This document shows, piece after piece, positions 27,711 through 36,502 of a stretch of DNA of 64,000 nucleotides; position 1 is the stretch's first letter; each line of letters starts with the position of its first letter. The notes beneath the pieces are model-generated. The model was not told where the DNA came from, did not search any database, and saw only the letters and a program-made list of their open reading frames with translations. Origin of the DNA: Flavobacteriaceae bacterium Ga0077528 (GTDB taxonomy: Bacteria > Bacteroidota > Bacteroidia > Flavobacteriales > Flavobacteriaceae); the NCBI GenBank assembly GCA_001464475.1, contig LNDX01000001.1:558001-622000 (forward strand), written 5' to 3'. The position numbers and the translations under genes are program-made.

Positions 27711-30482
27711 ATGAATAACAACTCATTTTTAAATAAACTATCCAAAGAAATTGTTGCCAACTATTCTGATAATTTTTCAGATTTAATAGTCATTCTGCCT
27801 AACAGAAGAGCTAAAGTTTTTCTTATTGATGAACTCAAAAAAGAAACGATTCAAACCATATTTTCTCCAGAAATTATAAGTATTGAAGACTTTGTTCAAG
27901 ACATTGCTGGAATTCGTTCTATTGATAGTGTTGAATTGTTATTCGAATTTTACAATGTTTATTTATCTGTTACCGAGAAAGATCAAGAATCTTTTGAAAC
28001 CTTCGCCAATTGGGCAAAAACCTTACTACAAGACTTCAATGAAATTGATAGATATCTTCTTGAACCTGACAAGATTTTAAAATATCTAGAAAACATAAAA
28101 GAAGTAGAGCATTGGGCTGTTGATATCGATAAACGTACCGACTTAATTGATAAATATTTAATTTTCTGGAAAAAACTTCCACTATATTATCATTCGCTTT
28201 ATGATTATTTATTGAATAAAGGAATTGGTTATCAAGGGTTGATTTACAGAGAAGCCGTTGATAATTTGAATCATTTTTCAGAAACAATTAAAGATAAAAA
28301 ATTTCTTTTCGCTGGATTCAATGCTCTAAACCACGCCGAAGAAAAAATCATCCAACATCTTTTAGCGATTGATAAAGCCAAAATCTATTGGGATATTGAT
28401 GAAACCTTTTTGAATGATCCATTTCACGATACAGGACTTTTTCAGCGTAGATTCAAATCAACTTGGCCTTATTATAAAACCAATCCGTATGAATGGATTA
28501 CAAGTGATTTTAAGCAAGAAAAGAACATTCAAGTTATTGGTACGCCAAAAGCTATTGGTCAAGCCAAAATAGTTGGCGAAATAATCGAAAAACATAGTAA
28601 TGAAAACGAAGGTAAACTTCAAAATGTAGCTGTTGTATTTGGCGAAGAACCGCTTTTGGTTCCGATTCTATATTCGCTTCCATCCAATGTTGATGCTTTG
28701 AATATTACAATGGGTTATTCAAGCAAAAATAATCCTGCACAATTGCTAATTGCCAAACTCTTTAAAGCGCATACCAATGCCATTTCAAGAAACGCCGCGA
28801 GTTATGTGTTTTATTATAAAGACGTATTGGATATTCTAACGCATCCGTTAATTGAACCTTATATCAATGCTAAAGAATTGGTAAATCGAATAAATCAGAA
28901 CAATTATACTTTTATAGTTCACAAACGAATTCTAGAATTACAAGAAAATCAGAATGAATTATTTCAATTGATTTTTCAAAAATGGGATACTTCTTCTGTT
29001 GCAATTTTAGAAAATTTAAGTCAGATTTTGCTCAAAATTAAATCAAATTTGAGTTCTGATAACGAAGAAGAAAAGATTACGAATGCCTTTGTTTATTCTA
29101 TTTTCAAAGTGATAAACAAAATGATTTCTTACTTTTCGTCTAATTCCAATATTGATTCCGTTGAAACTTTATTTGCTATTTACAAACAAGTTATTGATGT
29201 TGCCGAAGTATCATTTGAAGGCGAACCTTTGAACGGATTGCAAATTATGGGAGTTCTTGAAAGTCGTGTGCTCGATTTTGAAACCGTAATAATCACATCG
29301 GTTAACGAAGGCAAATTTCCTGCTGGAAAAAGTATGAATTCTTTCATTCCATACGATGTTAAAAAAGAATACGGTTTACCAACTTTCAAAGAAAAAGACG
29401 CCATTTATACTTACCATTTCTATCATTTATTGCAACGTGCTAAAAATATTTATTTGCTATATAATTCCGATAGTGAAGGTTTGGATGCTGGAGAACGTAG
29501 TCGTTTTATAACCCAATTGGAAGTAGAAAAACAACCAAATCATAACTTGACTTTTCAAACGTACAATGCCAATGTTCCTGAAATAGCTCATCAATCTTTA
29601 GTTATTCCAAAATCGGAAAGAGTGTTGTTACGATTGAAAGAAATTGCAGAAAAAGGATTTTCTCCATCAGCATTGACGACGTATATTCGAAATCCGATTC
29701 AGTTTTATTTTCAAAGAATATTGCGTATTTCTGAAACCGATGAAGTAGAAGAAAATATAGCAGTAAATACACTCGGAACCATCATTCACGGAACTTTAGA
29801 AGAATTATACAAACCATTTATCGGTAAAATTTTAATCGAAAATGATATTAAAATTTGCATCAAAAACATTGATGATGAAGTGTTGAAACAGTTCAAATTG
29901 GTTTACAAAGAAGGTGAAATTAAAAAAGGAAGAAATTTGCTAGCTTTTGAAGTTGCCAAAAGAAACGTATTGAATTTTCTAAAATTAGAATTAGAAGCCA
30001 TTCAAAACGGCGATGAAATTCAGATTATTGCTTTAGAAAAACATCTAGAACGCGTTTTAGAACATCCAAAATTACCTTTTCCAGTTAAAATTGGCGGAAA
30101 TGTAGACAGAATCGAAATCCGAAGAAAAAAAGGAGAAAATAGTAAAATCAGAATTATCGATTATAAAACCGGAAATGTTACAAAACCAAGCGTTACTTTA
30201 AAATCGTGGAATGGTTTAACAGAAGACATCAAAAACGATAAAATCATCCAAATTCTTGCTTATGTATTTATGTATGAGCCTGAAGCTAAAGGATTAGAAA
30301 TCGAAGCCGGAATAATTTCTTTCAAAAATCTAAAAAACGGATTTTTACCTTTCGGCTTTAAAGAAAGTAAAGAAACATTAGAAGTAATTTCACCCGAAAT
30401 AATGGAAAGTTATATTGAAGAAATTGTGGTTTTATTAAATGAGATTTTGAGTGTAGATAAAGCTTTCGAGGAGAAAGTTTAA
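27711..30482 (+). CDS. AddB-like PD-(D/E)XK nuclease/inactivated helicase subunit
   Basis: 923 residues. The start VILPNRRAKVFLIDELKK resembles the AddB/RecC-type inactivated helicase opening. There is no Walker A lysine. The C-terminus carries a RecB-like nuclease: LGTIIHGTLEELY (about 688), GGNVDRIEIRR (about 798) and RIIDYKTGNV (about 817). With the AddA-like gene upstream it would form the helicase-nuclease that resects double-strand breaks for RecA. The Cys residues of a B. subtilis-type AddB iron-sulphur cluster are not obvious. It starts right after the OmpA terminator. Confidence 0.86.
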   Translation: MNNNSFLNKLSKEIVANYSDNFSDLIVILPNRRAKVFLIDELKKETIQTIFSPEIISIEDFVQDIAGIRSIDSVELLFEFYNVYLSVTEKDQESFETFANWAKTLLQDFNEIDRYLLEPDKILKYLENIKEVEHWAVDIDKRTDLIDKYLIFWKKLPLYYHSLYDYLLNKGIGYQGLIYREAVDNLNHFSETIKDKKFLFAGFNALNHAEEKIIQHLLAIDKAKIYWDIDETFLNDPFHDTGLFQRRFKSTWPYYKTNPYEWITSDFKQEKNIQVIGTPKAIGQAKIVGEIIEKHSNENEGKLQNVAVVFGEEPLLVPILYSLPSNVDALNITMGYSSKNNPAQLLIAKLFKAHTNAISRNAASYVFYYKDVLDILTHPLIEPYINAKELVNRINQNNYTFIVHKRILELQENQNELFQLIFQKWDTSSVAILENLSQILLKIKSNLSSDNEEEKITNAFVYSIFKVINKMISYFSSNSNIDSVETLFAIYKQVIDVAEVSFEGEPLNGLQIMGVLESRVLDFETVIITSVNEGKFPAGKSMNSFIPYDVKKEYGLPTFKEKDAIYTYHFYHLLQRAKNIYLLYNSDSEGLDAGERSRFITQLEVEKQPNHNLTFQTYNANVPEIAHQSLVIPKSERVLLRLKEIAEKGFSPSALTTYIRNPIQFYFQRILRISETDEVEENIAVNTLGTIIHGTLEELYKPFIGKILIENDIKICIKNIDDEVLKQFKLVYKEGEIKKGRNLLAFEVAKRNVLNFLKLELEAIQNGDEIQIIALEKHLERVLEHPKLPFPVKIGGNVDRIEIRRKKGENSKIRIIDYKTGNVTKPSVTLKSWNGLTEDIKNDKIIQILAYVFMYEPEAKGLEIEAGIISFKNLKNGFLPFGFKESKETLEVISPEIMESYIEEIVVLLNEILSVDKAFEEKV

Positions 30483-30485
30483 AAC

Positions 30486-30537
30486 TTAACCACAAAACTT
30501 TGTGACCTCCGCGCATTCTTCGTGTCTTCGTGGTTAA
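30486..30537. repeat. Inverted-end intergenic repeat
   Basis: TTAACCAC (30486-30493) and GTGGTTAA (30530-30537) bracket CTTTGTGACC and TTCGTGTCTTCG words. The last bases overlap the stop of the alpha/beta hydrolase gene. A member of the dispersed repeat vocabulary seen at 17875 and 24781. Confidence 0.55.
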
Positions 30538-31316
30538 ACCTTCTTTAAAAACTCACCCAAAACCACCAACAATTCGTCCTTATTTTCAATATGGCTCATG
30601 TGTCCGTCTGGAAAAGTGTGCAGTTTTACGTTGGTTCCTTCAATTTGGTCAACGTTTTCATCATAATTTAAAACAGGATCTTCTTTTCCTAAAATCAACA
30701 GCATTGGATAATTGGCAAAATGCAAAATCACTTCTCTGTCTTTTCTAATTTTCATGCCTTCTTGACAAGCAACAATTCCTTGAAGTGGCGTTTTTAGTGC
30801 TTCCAACTTTACATATTCAATTTCATCCAATAGAATTTCGCGATTTTTCTCACTGAATAAATTCGCAACACTCATTCGGATGCAAGCCACATAATTCTTT
30901 TTTACAGCAATAATAGCTCGGTCACGATTGGCTTTTCGTTCCTCGCTGTCAGCTCTTGAAGTCGAGTTTAGAAGCACCAAACCTTTCATAGCATCTGGAT
31001 ACAATTCGGCGAAAGCCAACGCAATATAACCGCCCATAGAATGACCCACCAAAACCGCTTTTCTAATTTTCAATTCGTGCAAAACGTGATGCACCATATC
31101 GGCTTGATCTTCCATAGAATGCACGTAACCCAAACATTCGGTTTGTCCGTGACCTAATAAATCAATAGCAATAACGCGGTGTTTCTTTGAAAACTCAGGT
31201 ACAAAAGCATTCCACATTTCTTTATTTTCATAAAAACCATGTAATAAAACTACAGCCGTTCCTTTTCCTTGGTCGGTGTAAGTGATTTTTGTGTTTTTGT
31301 AGATGGTTGTTTTCAT
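30534..31316 (-). CDS. Alpha/beta-fold hydrolase
   Basis: 260 residues from the ATG at 31316 (MKTTIYKNTKITY), preferred over an in-frame ATG 36 bases upstream. The fold is clear: VVLLHGFYENKEMW (oxyanion loop), AIDLLGHGQTE, the nucleophile elbow GHSMGGYIALAFAE, an acid in LILGKEDPVL and the catalytic His in FPDGHMSHIE. Substrate is unknown; relatives are esterases, lactonases and MenH-like enzymes. It is a lone minus-strand gene with a dispersed repeat at each end. Confidence 0.88.
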   Translation of the reverse strand: MKTTIYKNTKITYTDQGKGTAVVLLHGFYENKEMWNAFVPEFSKKHRVIAIDLLGHGQTECLGYVHSMEDQADMVHHVLHELKIRKAVLVGHSMGGYIALAFAELYPDAMKGLVLLNSTSRADSEERKANRDRAIIAVKKNYVACIRMSVANLFSEKNREILLDEIEYVKLEALKTPLQGIVACQEGMKIRKDREVILHFANYPMLLILGKEDPVLNYDENVDQIEGTNVKLHTFPDGHMSHIENKDELLVVLGEFLKKV

Positions 31317-31384
31317 TGGAGCAAAAGTAGAATTTTTTAAACTCGAATTCAATTCTATTAAAAAGATTAATTTATAATAGTTTT

Positions 31385-31445
31385 GTCATTTCGACCAAGG
31401 AGAAATCACAAAAAGTAATCACAAGTGAGATTCCTTCGGAATGAC
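31385..31445. repeat. REP-like 'GTCATTTCGACC' element
   Basis: Begins GTCATTTCGACCAAGGAGAA and ends TTCCTTCGGAATGAC, with GTCATT/AATGAC inverted ends. A truncated relative is at 54816-54854. This word is, from memory, scattered in many Bacteroidota genomes. Confidence 0.65.
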
Positions 31446-31457
31446 AACTTGGAACAT

Positions 31458-31485
31458 AAAAAAACGGCTCACTTTCGCAAACCGT
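31458..31485 (-). terminator. Intrinsic terminator of the aminopeptidase P gene
   Basis: On the minus strand, ACGGTTTGC-GAAA-GTGAGCCGT (9 bp including three G-U pairs, GAAA tetraloop) followed by seven T. Confidence 0.78.
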
Positions 31486-31518
31486 CTTTTCTCTTTCTTC
31501 TTGTATCTATTTTCTAAA

Positions 31519-32811
31519 TTAAGAATTCATTATCGATTCAATCTCATCCACTTCAATAGGAATATTGCGCATCAAGTTGAATGCTTCGCCTTTTTCTTGA
31601 ATTACCATATCGTCTTCAATACGAATTCCGAAACCTTCTGCTGGAATATAAATTCCTGGTTCAACGGTGAATACCATATTCGCTTGCATTGGTTCGTGTA
31701 GTAATCCGTAATCGTGTGTGTCTAATCCCATGTGGTGCGACGTTCCGTGCATGAAATATTTTTTGTACGCTGGCCAATCTGGATTTTCGTTTTGAACATC
31801 GGCTTTGTCAAGTAATCCCAAACCTAAAAGTTCAGAAGTCATGATTTTACCAACTTCTACATGATATTGTTTCCATAAAGTTCCAGGAACCAACATTTTT
31901 GTTGCTTCATTTTTCACGCGTAAAACCGCGTTATAAACTTCTTTTTGTCTATCAGAAAAACGTCCCGAAACAGGAACCATTCTTGTCATATCACTTGAAT
32001 AATTAGCATATTCGGCACCAACGTCAAGCAAAATCAAATCGCCTGCGTTACATTGTTGGTTGTTTTCAATATAGTGCAACACATTCGCATTATTTCCCGA
32101 AGCGATAATTGGCGTGTAAGCAAAACCTTTAGAACGATTTCTTAAAAATTCATGTGCAAATTCGGCTTCAATTTCGTATTCCATTACGTTTGGTTTCACG
32201 AAATTCAAAACTCTTCTAAAACCTTTTTCAGTAATATTACACGCTTCTTGAATTAAATCTAACTCTTCGCTTTCTTTAACAGAACGCAAACGCTGTAAAA
32301 TAGGATTCGATTTTTCTACTTTATGCGCTGGATAATTTTCTTTCCACCATTTGATAAAACGCGCTTCACGAGTTTCCGTTTCAATTACAGCACGATAATG
32401 TTCGTTGGTGTTGATGTAAATGGTTTCAGCATAAGTCATAACTTCTTTCAAAGTTTTATGAAAATCTTGCAACCAAATCACAGTTTTAATTCCGGCAACT
32501 TCAAACGCTCTTTCTTTAGTAAGTTTTTCGCCTTCCCAAATTGCAATGTGTTCGTTAGTTTCTTTTAAGAATAAAATCTCTTTCAAATGCTCATAAGGTG
32601 CATCAGGAAAAAGCAACAAAATACTTTCTTCTTGATCAACTCCCGATAAATAAAAAATATCGCGATGTTGTGCAAAAGGCAATGTAGAATCGGCAGAAAC
32701 TGGATAAATATCGTTCGAATTAAAAACGGCAACACTATTAGGTTTCATTTGTGCCGTGAATTTAGCTCTGTTTTTAATAAACAAATCACGGTCTATTTGA
32801 TGGTATTTCAT
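31519..32811 (-). CDS. Xaa-Pro aminopeptidase (aminopeptidase P family)
   Basis: 430 residues with an N-terminal AMP_N domain (MKPNSVAVFNSNDIYP, QHRDIFYLSGV) and a pita-bread metallopeptidase domain. The two-metal ligand set is visible: LLDVGAEYANYSSDMTR, MHGTSHHMGLDTHD and TVEPGIYIPAEGFGIRIEDD. It removes an N-terminal residue that precedes proline. There is no signal peptide, so it is cytoplasmic. The preceding spacer has a 14-bp tandem duplication and a long inverted repeat. A GAAA-loop terminator follows. Confidence 0.94.
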   Translation of the reverse strand: MKYHQIDRDLFIKNRAKFTAQMKPNSVAVFNSNDIYPVSADSTLPFAQHRDIFYLSGVDQEESILLLFPDAPYEHLKEILFLKETNEHIAIWEGEKLTKERAFEVAGIKTVIWLQDFHKTLKEVMTYAETIYINTNEHYRAVIETETREARFIKWWKENYPAHKVEKSNPILQRLRSVKESEELDLIQEACNITEKGFRRVLNFVKPNVMEYEIEAEFAHEFLRNRSKGFAYTPIIASGNNANVLHYIENNQQCNAGDLILLDVGAEYANYSSDMTRMVPVSGRFSDRQKEVYNAVLRVKNEATKMLVPGTLWKQYHVEVGKIMTSELLGLGLLDKADVQNENPDWPAYKKYFMHGTSHHMGLDTHDYGLLHEPMQANMVFTVEPGIYIPAEGFGIRIEDDMVIQEKGEAFNLMRNIPIEVDEIESIMNS

Positions 32812-32820
32812 TTTATTTAG

Positions 32821-32848
32821 TAATTAGTGAATAGTAATTAGTGAATAG
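32821..32848. repeat. 14-bp perfect tandem duplication
   Basis: TAATTAGTGAATAG occurs twice without a gap, just upstream of the aminopeptidase gene on the minus strand. Confidence 0.85.
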
Positions 32849-32916
32849 CTTTATTCTACACAAAATTAAGGAATAATTGAGTTCAAGATGTAGCCAAATG
32901 GCGTTATTTTACGTTA

Positions 32917-32976
32917 GCCACAGATTCACAGATTTCTTTATTAATTTTAAACATAAAAAATCTGTGAATCAGTGGC
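32917..32976. repeat. Long inverted repeat (GCCAC-type dispersed element)
   Basis: Left arm GCCACAGATTCACAGATTT (32917-32935) pairs with AAATCTGTGAATCAGTGGC (32958-32976) with one mismatch. It lies between the Crp/Fnr regulator stop and the aminopeptidase promoter region. It has no T-run, so it is not a classical terminator. Confidence 0.8.
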
Positions 32977-32980
32977 GATT

Positions 32981-33577
32981 CTACAAAATGTTTTTTCGGA
33001 TACGACTCATGTGACGCGATGAAATTCCTAAAAATGATGATAAATAATGCAACGGAACTTCTTGCAGTAATTTAGGTTCGGTTGAAAGAAGTTTTTTGTA
33101 ACGTTCTTCTGGAGTTAACGTTAGCAAATCAATGCGATAATCATCAATTAGGCAAATTTGTTTTTCGATAACATTGTAATAAAATTCATGGAATGCTTTG
33201 TTGTTTTCGATTAAATCTTTGAAGGTTTTTAAATCTACAATCCATAATTTACAATCGGCAATAGCTTTAATACTTTTTCTTGATGGTTTGCCAAATAAAA
33301 AACTGCTTAACGAAGAAGTAACAGAATTTCTCAACGCTAAATATGTTGTTTTTTCTTCGTCCAAAATTTCGATGGAATGTTGTAAAATGCCGCTTTCAAC
33401 ATAACAAAAATGCTCGCAAACTTCATTTTCTTTTACAAAGAATTCATTTTTCTTAAGATGTAATATTTGAAATGTTTCTCTAGCTTTAATAATCAATTCT
33501 TGCATGGATTTATCTTTTACATCAATAAATTGACATAAATAATCAAGAAAAGCATCGTTCGATTTTAAAACTGGCAT
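32981..33577 (-). CDS. Crp/Fnr-family transcription regulator
   Basis: 198 residues from the ATG at 33577 (MPVLKSNDAFL). A cyclic-nucleotide-binding-like beta-roll occupies about 20-125 (FFVKENEVCEHFCYVESGIL is the roll core); the Arg-Ser phosphate-binding motif of true CRP is absent, so the ligand is unknown. The C-terminus holds a winged HTH (LTPEERYKKLL, VPLHYLSSFLGISSRHMSRI). Bacteroidota have many such paralogues with unknown effectors. It is divergent from the ChaN-like gene with 77 bases between starts, so it may regulate it. Confidence 0.87.
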   Translation of the reverse strand: MPVLKSNDAFLDYLCQFIDVKDKSMQELIIKARETFQILHLKKNEFFVKENEVCEHFCYVESGILQHSIEILDEEKTTYLALRNSVTSSLSSFLFGKPSRKSIKAIADCKLWIVDLKTFKDLIENNKAFHEFYYNVIEKQICLIDDYRIDLLTLTPEERYKKLLSTEPKLLQEVPLHYLSSFLGISSRHMSRIRKNIL

Positions 33578-33592
33578 TTGTAAAAGTTTCAA

Positions 33593-33600
33593 CAAAAATA
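33593..33600 (-). promoter_or_regulatory. -7 promoter box of the Crp/Fnr gene
   Basis: Exact TATTTTTG on the minus strand (plus CAAAAATA), 15 bases before the ATG at 33577; supports that start over the one at 33616, which lies upstream of the box. Confidence 0.5.
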
Positions 33601-33654
33601 TCCAAATTGTTTCCAACTCAGATTAAAATCTATATTTTTATAAAAAATTTCATA

Positions 33655-34506
33655 ATGAGAACTAAATTTTTGTCACTACTGCTTCTTTTCACAATTGTTC
33701 TTCACGCACAAGACAAAAAATCGTATCAACTATTTGATAAAAACGGAAAGAAAGTCTCTTACGATAAATTGTTAAAAGCGTCTTTGAAAACACAAGTTGT
33801 TCTTTTTGGAGAATATCATAATAATTCTGTTTCACATTGGTTGCAACTTGAATTGACTAAAGATGTTGCGGCAAAAACACCTGTGGTTCTTGGTGCAGAA
33901 ATGATAGAAGCCGATAATCAAACCCAATTAAACCAATATTTAAAAGGTGAAATCGATCAAAAGAAGTTGGACTCTACAGCTCGACTTTGGAAAAATTATC
34001 CTACAGATTACAAACCTTTGGTTGATTTTGCAAAAGAAAACAACTTTGATTTTATAGCTACTAACATTCCTAGACGTTATGCTTCTATGGTTTCTAAAAA
34101 AGGTTTTGAAGCTTTAGAAACTCTTACGTCTGAAGAAAAGACATGGATTGCTCCTCAACCAATTCCTTATGACGCATCACTTCCTGGTTATGTTGAAATG
34201 ATGAAAATGATGGGTGACCATACAAGTCCGAATATGCCAAAAGCTCAAGCTAGTAAAGATGCAACAATGGCTTATTTTATAAATAAAAATTTGAAAGCCA
34301 ACAGTGTTTTCATTCACTATAATGGGACTTTTCATTCTGATAATTTTGATGGGATTAATTGGTATTTAAAAACTTACAATCCAAGCATAGAAATTGTAAC
34401 AATATCTACGGTTGAACAAAAAGACATATCAAAACTTGAAAAAGAAAATCACAATAAAGCTGATTTTATTCTCGTTATTGATGAACATGTAACAAAAACG
34501 TATTAA
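33655..34506 (+). CDS. ChaN-like haem-binding/iron-regulated secreted protein
   Basis: 283 residues from the ATG at 33655, which begins a signal peptide (MRTKFLSLLLLFTIVLHAQ). The mature part matches the ChaN family: VVLFGEYHNNSVSHWLQLEL, VVLGAEMIEADNQTQLNQYL, FDFIATNIPRRYASMVSK and FIHYNGTFHSDNFDG. ChaN of Campylobacter binds two haems and is linked to iron uptake. No lipobox Cys is present, so this one should be soluble in the periplasm or secreted. It is divergent from a Crp/Fnr regulator, a likely controller. Confidence 0.86.
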   Translation: MRTKFLSLLLLFTIVLHAQDKKSYQLFDKNGKKVSYDKLLKASLKTQVVLFGEYHNNSVSHWLQLELTKDVAAKTPVVLGAEMIEADNQTQLNQYLKGEIDQKKLDSTARLWKNYPTDYKPLVDFAKENNFDFIATNIPRRYASMVSKKGFEALETLTSEEKTWIAPQPIPYDASLPGYVEMMKMMGDHTSPNMPKAQASKDATMAYFINKNLKANSVFIHYNGTFHSDNFDGINWYLKTYNPSIEIVTISTVEQKDISKLEKENHNKADFILVIDEHVTKTY

Positions 34507-34585
34507 ATTCGTTTAATATTTACGTGCTTTATATTTATTTGTTATTTGAAAAATAAATTTGAAGCTAGAAAACTTAAAACCAAGT

Positions 34586-35464
34586 ATGAAAAAAATAATT
34601 TTATTACTAACAATTTTAACCTTAAGCATTTCTTTCTTTTCTTGTGAAGATTTAGATGATAATCAGGTAGAACCTATGTTGATTATTAAATTTAAGTTTG
34701 ATCCAAATCAAGCCCGATTGAATAATTTAGGTCAGCCTTCATTTGTTCCTTTTGGTAATGGTGCGCAGTCACCTGTTTTTAACAAAATTTCTTCACATTA
34801 TATTGAATTTGCTAAAGATGCAAACACGCAATTAGGCGATGGAAGTATTGTTTATCATGGTCAAGAAACAGCAATTGGAGGTGCTAATGCAATAGATTTT
34901 AGTAAAGCTAAAATTGTTGCTGAAGGAGAAGCTTTTTTAGAAATCCCTCTTAAAGATCTAGCAATTGGAAGTTATGAATGGTTGAGAGTTTCATTATCAT
35001 ATCAAAATTATCAAGTAAAAATTCGCAGACCTAGTTCAAGCCTTGAGTACGATGGAACTTTAGAAAGTTTCATAGGATTCAATACCTATATAGGAACTCA
35101 TAGTATTGGAAATACTTTTTTTCAAGTTGACGCCAATAAGCCACAAGGGTATTGGGCTTTTGCCCTTAATGATTTTCCGTATTCTGCGTCAGGTCAAGCA
35201 CCAGCAGGAGCAACAACAGTTCCAAATCCAATAGATGCAACATCACCAATTCCTTTAACATCATGTGTCGTTACAGGAAAGTTTAACACGCCATTAGAAA
35301 TTACAGGTTTAGAAAAGAAAAATGTTGTAGTCACACTTTCATTATCAACTAATAAAAGTTTTGAATGGATTGATACTAATGGAAACGGAAAATTTGATCC
35401 GTCTCAAGGAGAAAATGTAGTTGATATGGGATTAAGAGGGATGATTCCGTCTTACACAAAGTAG
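34586..35464 (+). CDS. Putative outer-membrane lipoprotein, function unknown
   Basis: 292 residues from the ATG at 34586, which begins a lipoprotein signal (lipobox ISFFSC, Cys20). The mature part is beta-rich (VSLSYQNYQVKIRRPSSSL, VVVTLSLSTNKSFEW) and carries one EF-hand-like loop, DTNGNGKFDPSQGE, close to the C-terminus, which suggests calcium binding. I do not recognise the family. It stands alone between the ChaN-like gene and sdhC, 79 bases after the former. Confidence 0.75.
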   Translation: MKKIILLLTILTLSISFFSCEDLDDNQVEPMLIIKFKFDPNQARLNNLGQPSFVPFGNGAQSPVFNKISSHYIEFAKDANTQLGDGSIVYHGQETAIGGANAIDFSKAKIVAEGEAFLEIPLKDLAIGSYEWLRVSLSYQNYQVKIRRPSSSLEYDGTLESFIGFNTYIGTHSIGNTFFQVDANKPQGYWAFALNDFPYSASGQAPAGATTVPNPIDATSPIPLTSCVVTGKFNTPLEITGLEKKNVVVTLSLSTNKSFEWIDTNGNGKFDPSQGENVVDMGLRGMIPSYTK

Positions 35465-35563
35465 TTTTGTTTAAGAAAAAACATCTTTTTTGTTAATATA
35501 ACACTTTGAAAATCAACAAGTGTTAAACTCACTTTAAATTGATTATAAATTACGACGAAAAGG

Positions 35564-35594
35564 TTGTAGTTAATATCAAATAGCTGTATTTTTG
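35564..35594 (+). promoter_or_regulatory. Promoter of the sdhCAB operon
   Basis: -33 TTG (35564-35566), 20-base spacer and exact -7 TATTTTTG (35587-35594), 31 bases before sdhC. Confidence 0.75.
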
Positions 35595-35625
35595 TTTGAT
35601 TTTTTAAAATAAATTATACAATCTT

Positions 35626-36483
35626 ATGGCAAAATCTGCACTTTTAAAGTCATCTATCGCAAAAAAATACTGGATGGCTCTTACGGGTTTATTTTTATGC
35701 TTGTTTTTGGCAGGACATTTAGCCGGAAATCTACAATTGATTTTTGGAGACGCATTACAATTCAATAAGTATGCGTTATTTATGACTTCAAATCCAGCAG
35801 TTAAGTTACTTTCTTATGTAACCTACATTTCAATTTTATTTCATGCAGTTGATGGTTTTATGTTAACCTATCAAAATGTTAAAGCAAGACCAGTTGGTTA
35901 CGCAAAATCTAATCCAGGAGCTAATAGCTCATTTTCTTCTAGAAATATGGCAATTTTGGGAACTTTAATTTTGGTTTTCATCGTAACTCACATGGTTAAT
36001 TTTTGGGCGAAAATGCATTTTGATAAAAACATGCCTTTGCAAACAATTACTGTTGAAGCAATGGGACAAAAGCAAGACCTATACTTAACAACTAATGAGG
36101 GATACTTGCCTGTGCAACAAGTTGCGAAATCTTATGATGAAGCGACAAAATCTGGTCTTCAAACTTACATTGAAAACAGAACAGAATTTTACAATACTCA
36201 AGCAAAAGTAAAAGTTGGAGAAGGTTATAAGGATCTTCACAAAATTACAGTAGCATTTTTTAAAGATGCAAAATATGGTTTAATTGCAACAATTCTTTAT
36301 GTGATTGCAATGGCTGTTTTAGCTTTCCACTTGTTACATGGTTTTCAAAGTGCTTTCCAATCTTTAGGACTTAACAATCCAAATTGGACGCCAAAAATCA
36401 AATTTTTTGGAACTGCTTTCGCTATTGTTGTTCCGTTGTTATTTGCAATTATTCCAGTTTACATTCACTTTTTCTTAAAATAA
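35626..36483 (+). CDS. sdhC: Succinate dehydrogenase cytochrome b subunit (di-haem type)
   Basis: 285 residues with five hydrophobic spans. Histidines inside the helices ([39 protein letters not shown]) match the di-haem b558 family used with the Wolinella/Bacillus-type enzyme. It anchors SdhAB and passes electrons to menaquinone. Between the third and fourth spans is an unusually long hydrophilic loop (about residues 128-215), longer than I recall for relatives of about 220-230 residues. First gene of sdhCAB, 19 bases before sdhA. Confidence 0.9.
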   Translation: MAKSALLKSSIAKKYWMALTGLFLCLFLAGHLAGNLQLIFGDALQFNKYALFMTSNPAVKLLSYVTYISILFHAVDGFMLTYQNVKARPVGYAKSNPGANSSFSSRNMAILGTLILVFIVTHMVNFWAKMHFDKNMPLQTITVEAMGQKQDLYLTTNEGYLPVQQVAKSYDEATKSGLQTYIENRTEFYNTQAKVKVGEGYKDLHKITVAFFKDAKYGLIATILYVIAMAVLAFHLLHGFQSAFQSLGLNNPNWTPKIKFFGTAFAIVVPLLFAIIPVYIHFFLK

Positions 36484-36502
36484 TCAACATCAGATATATA
36501 TT

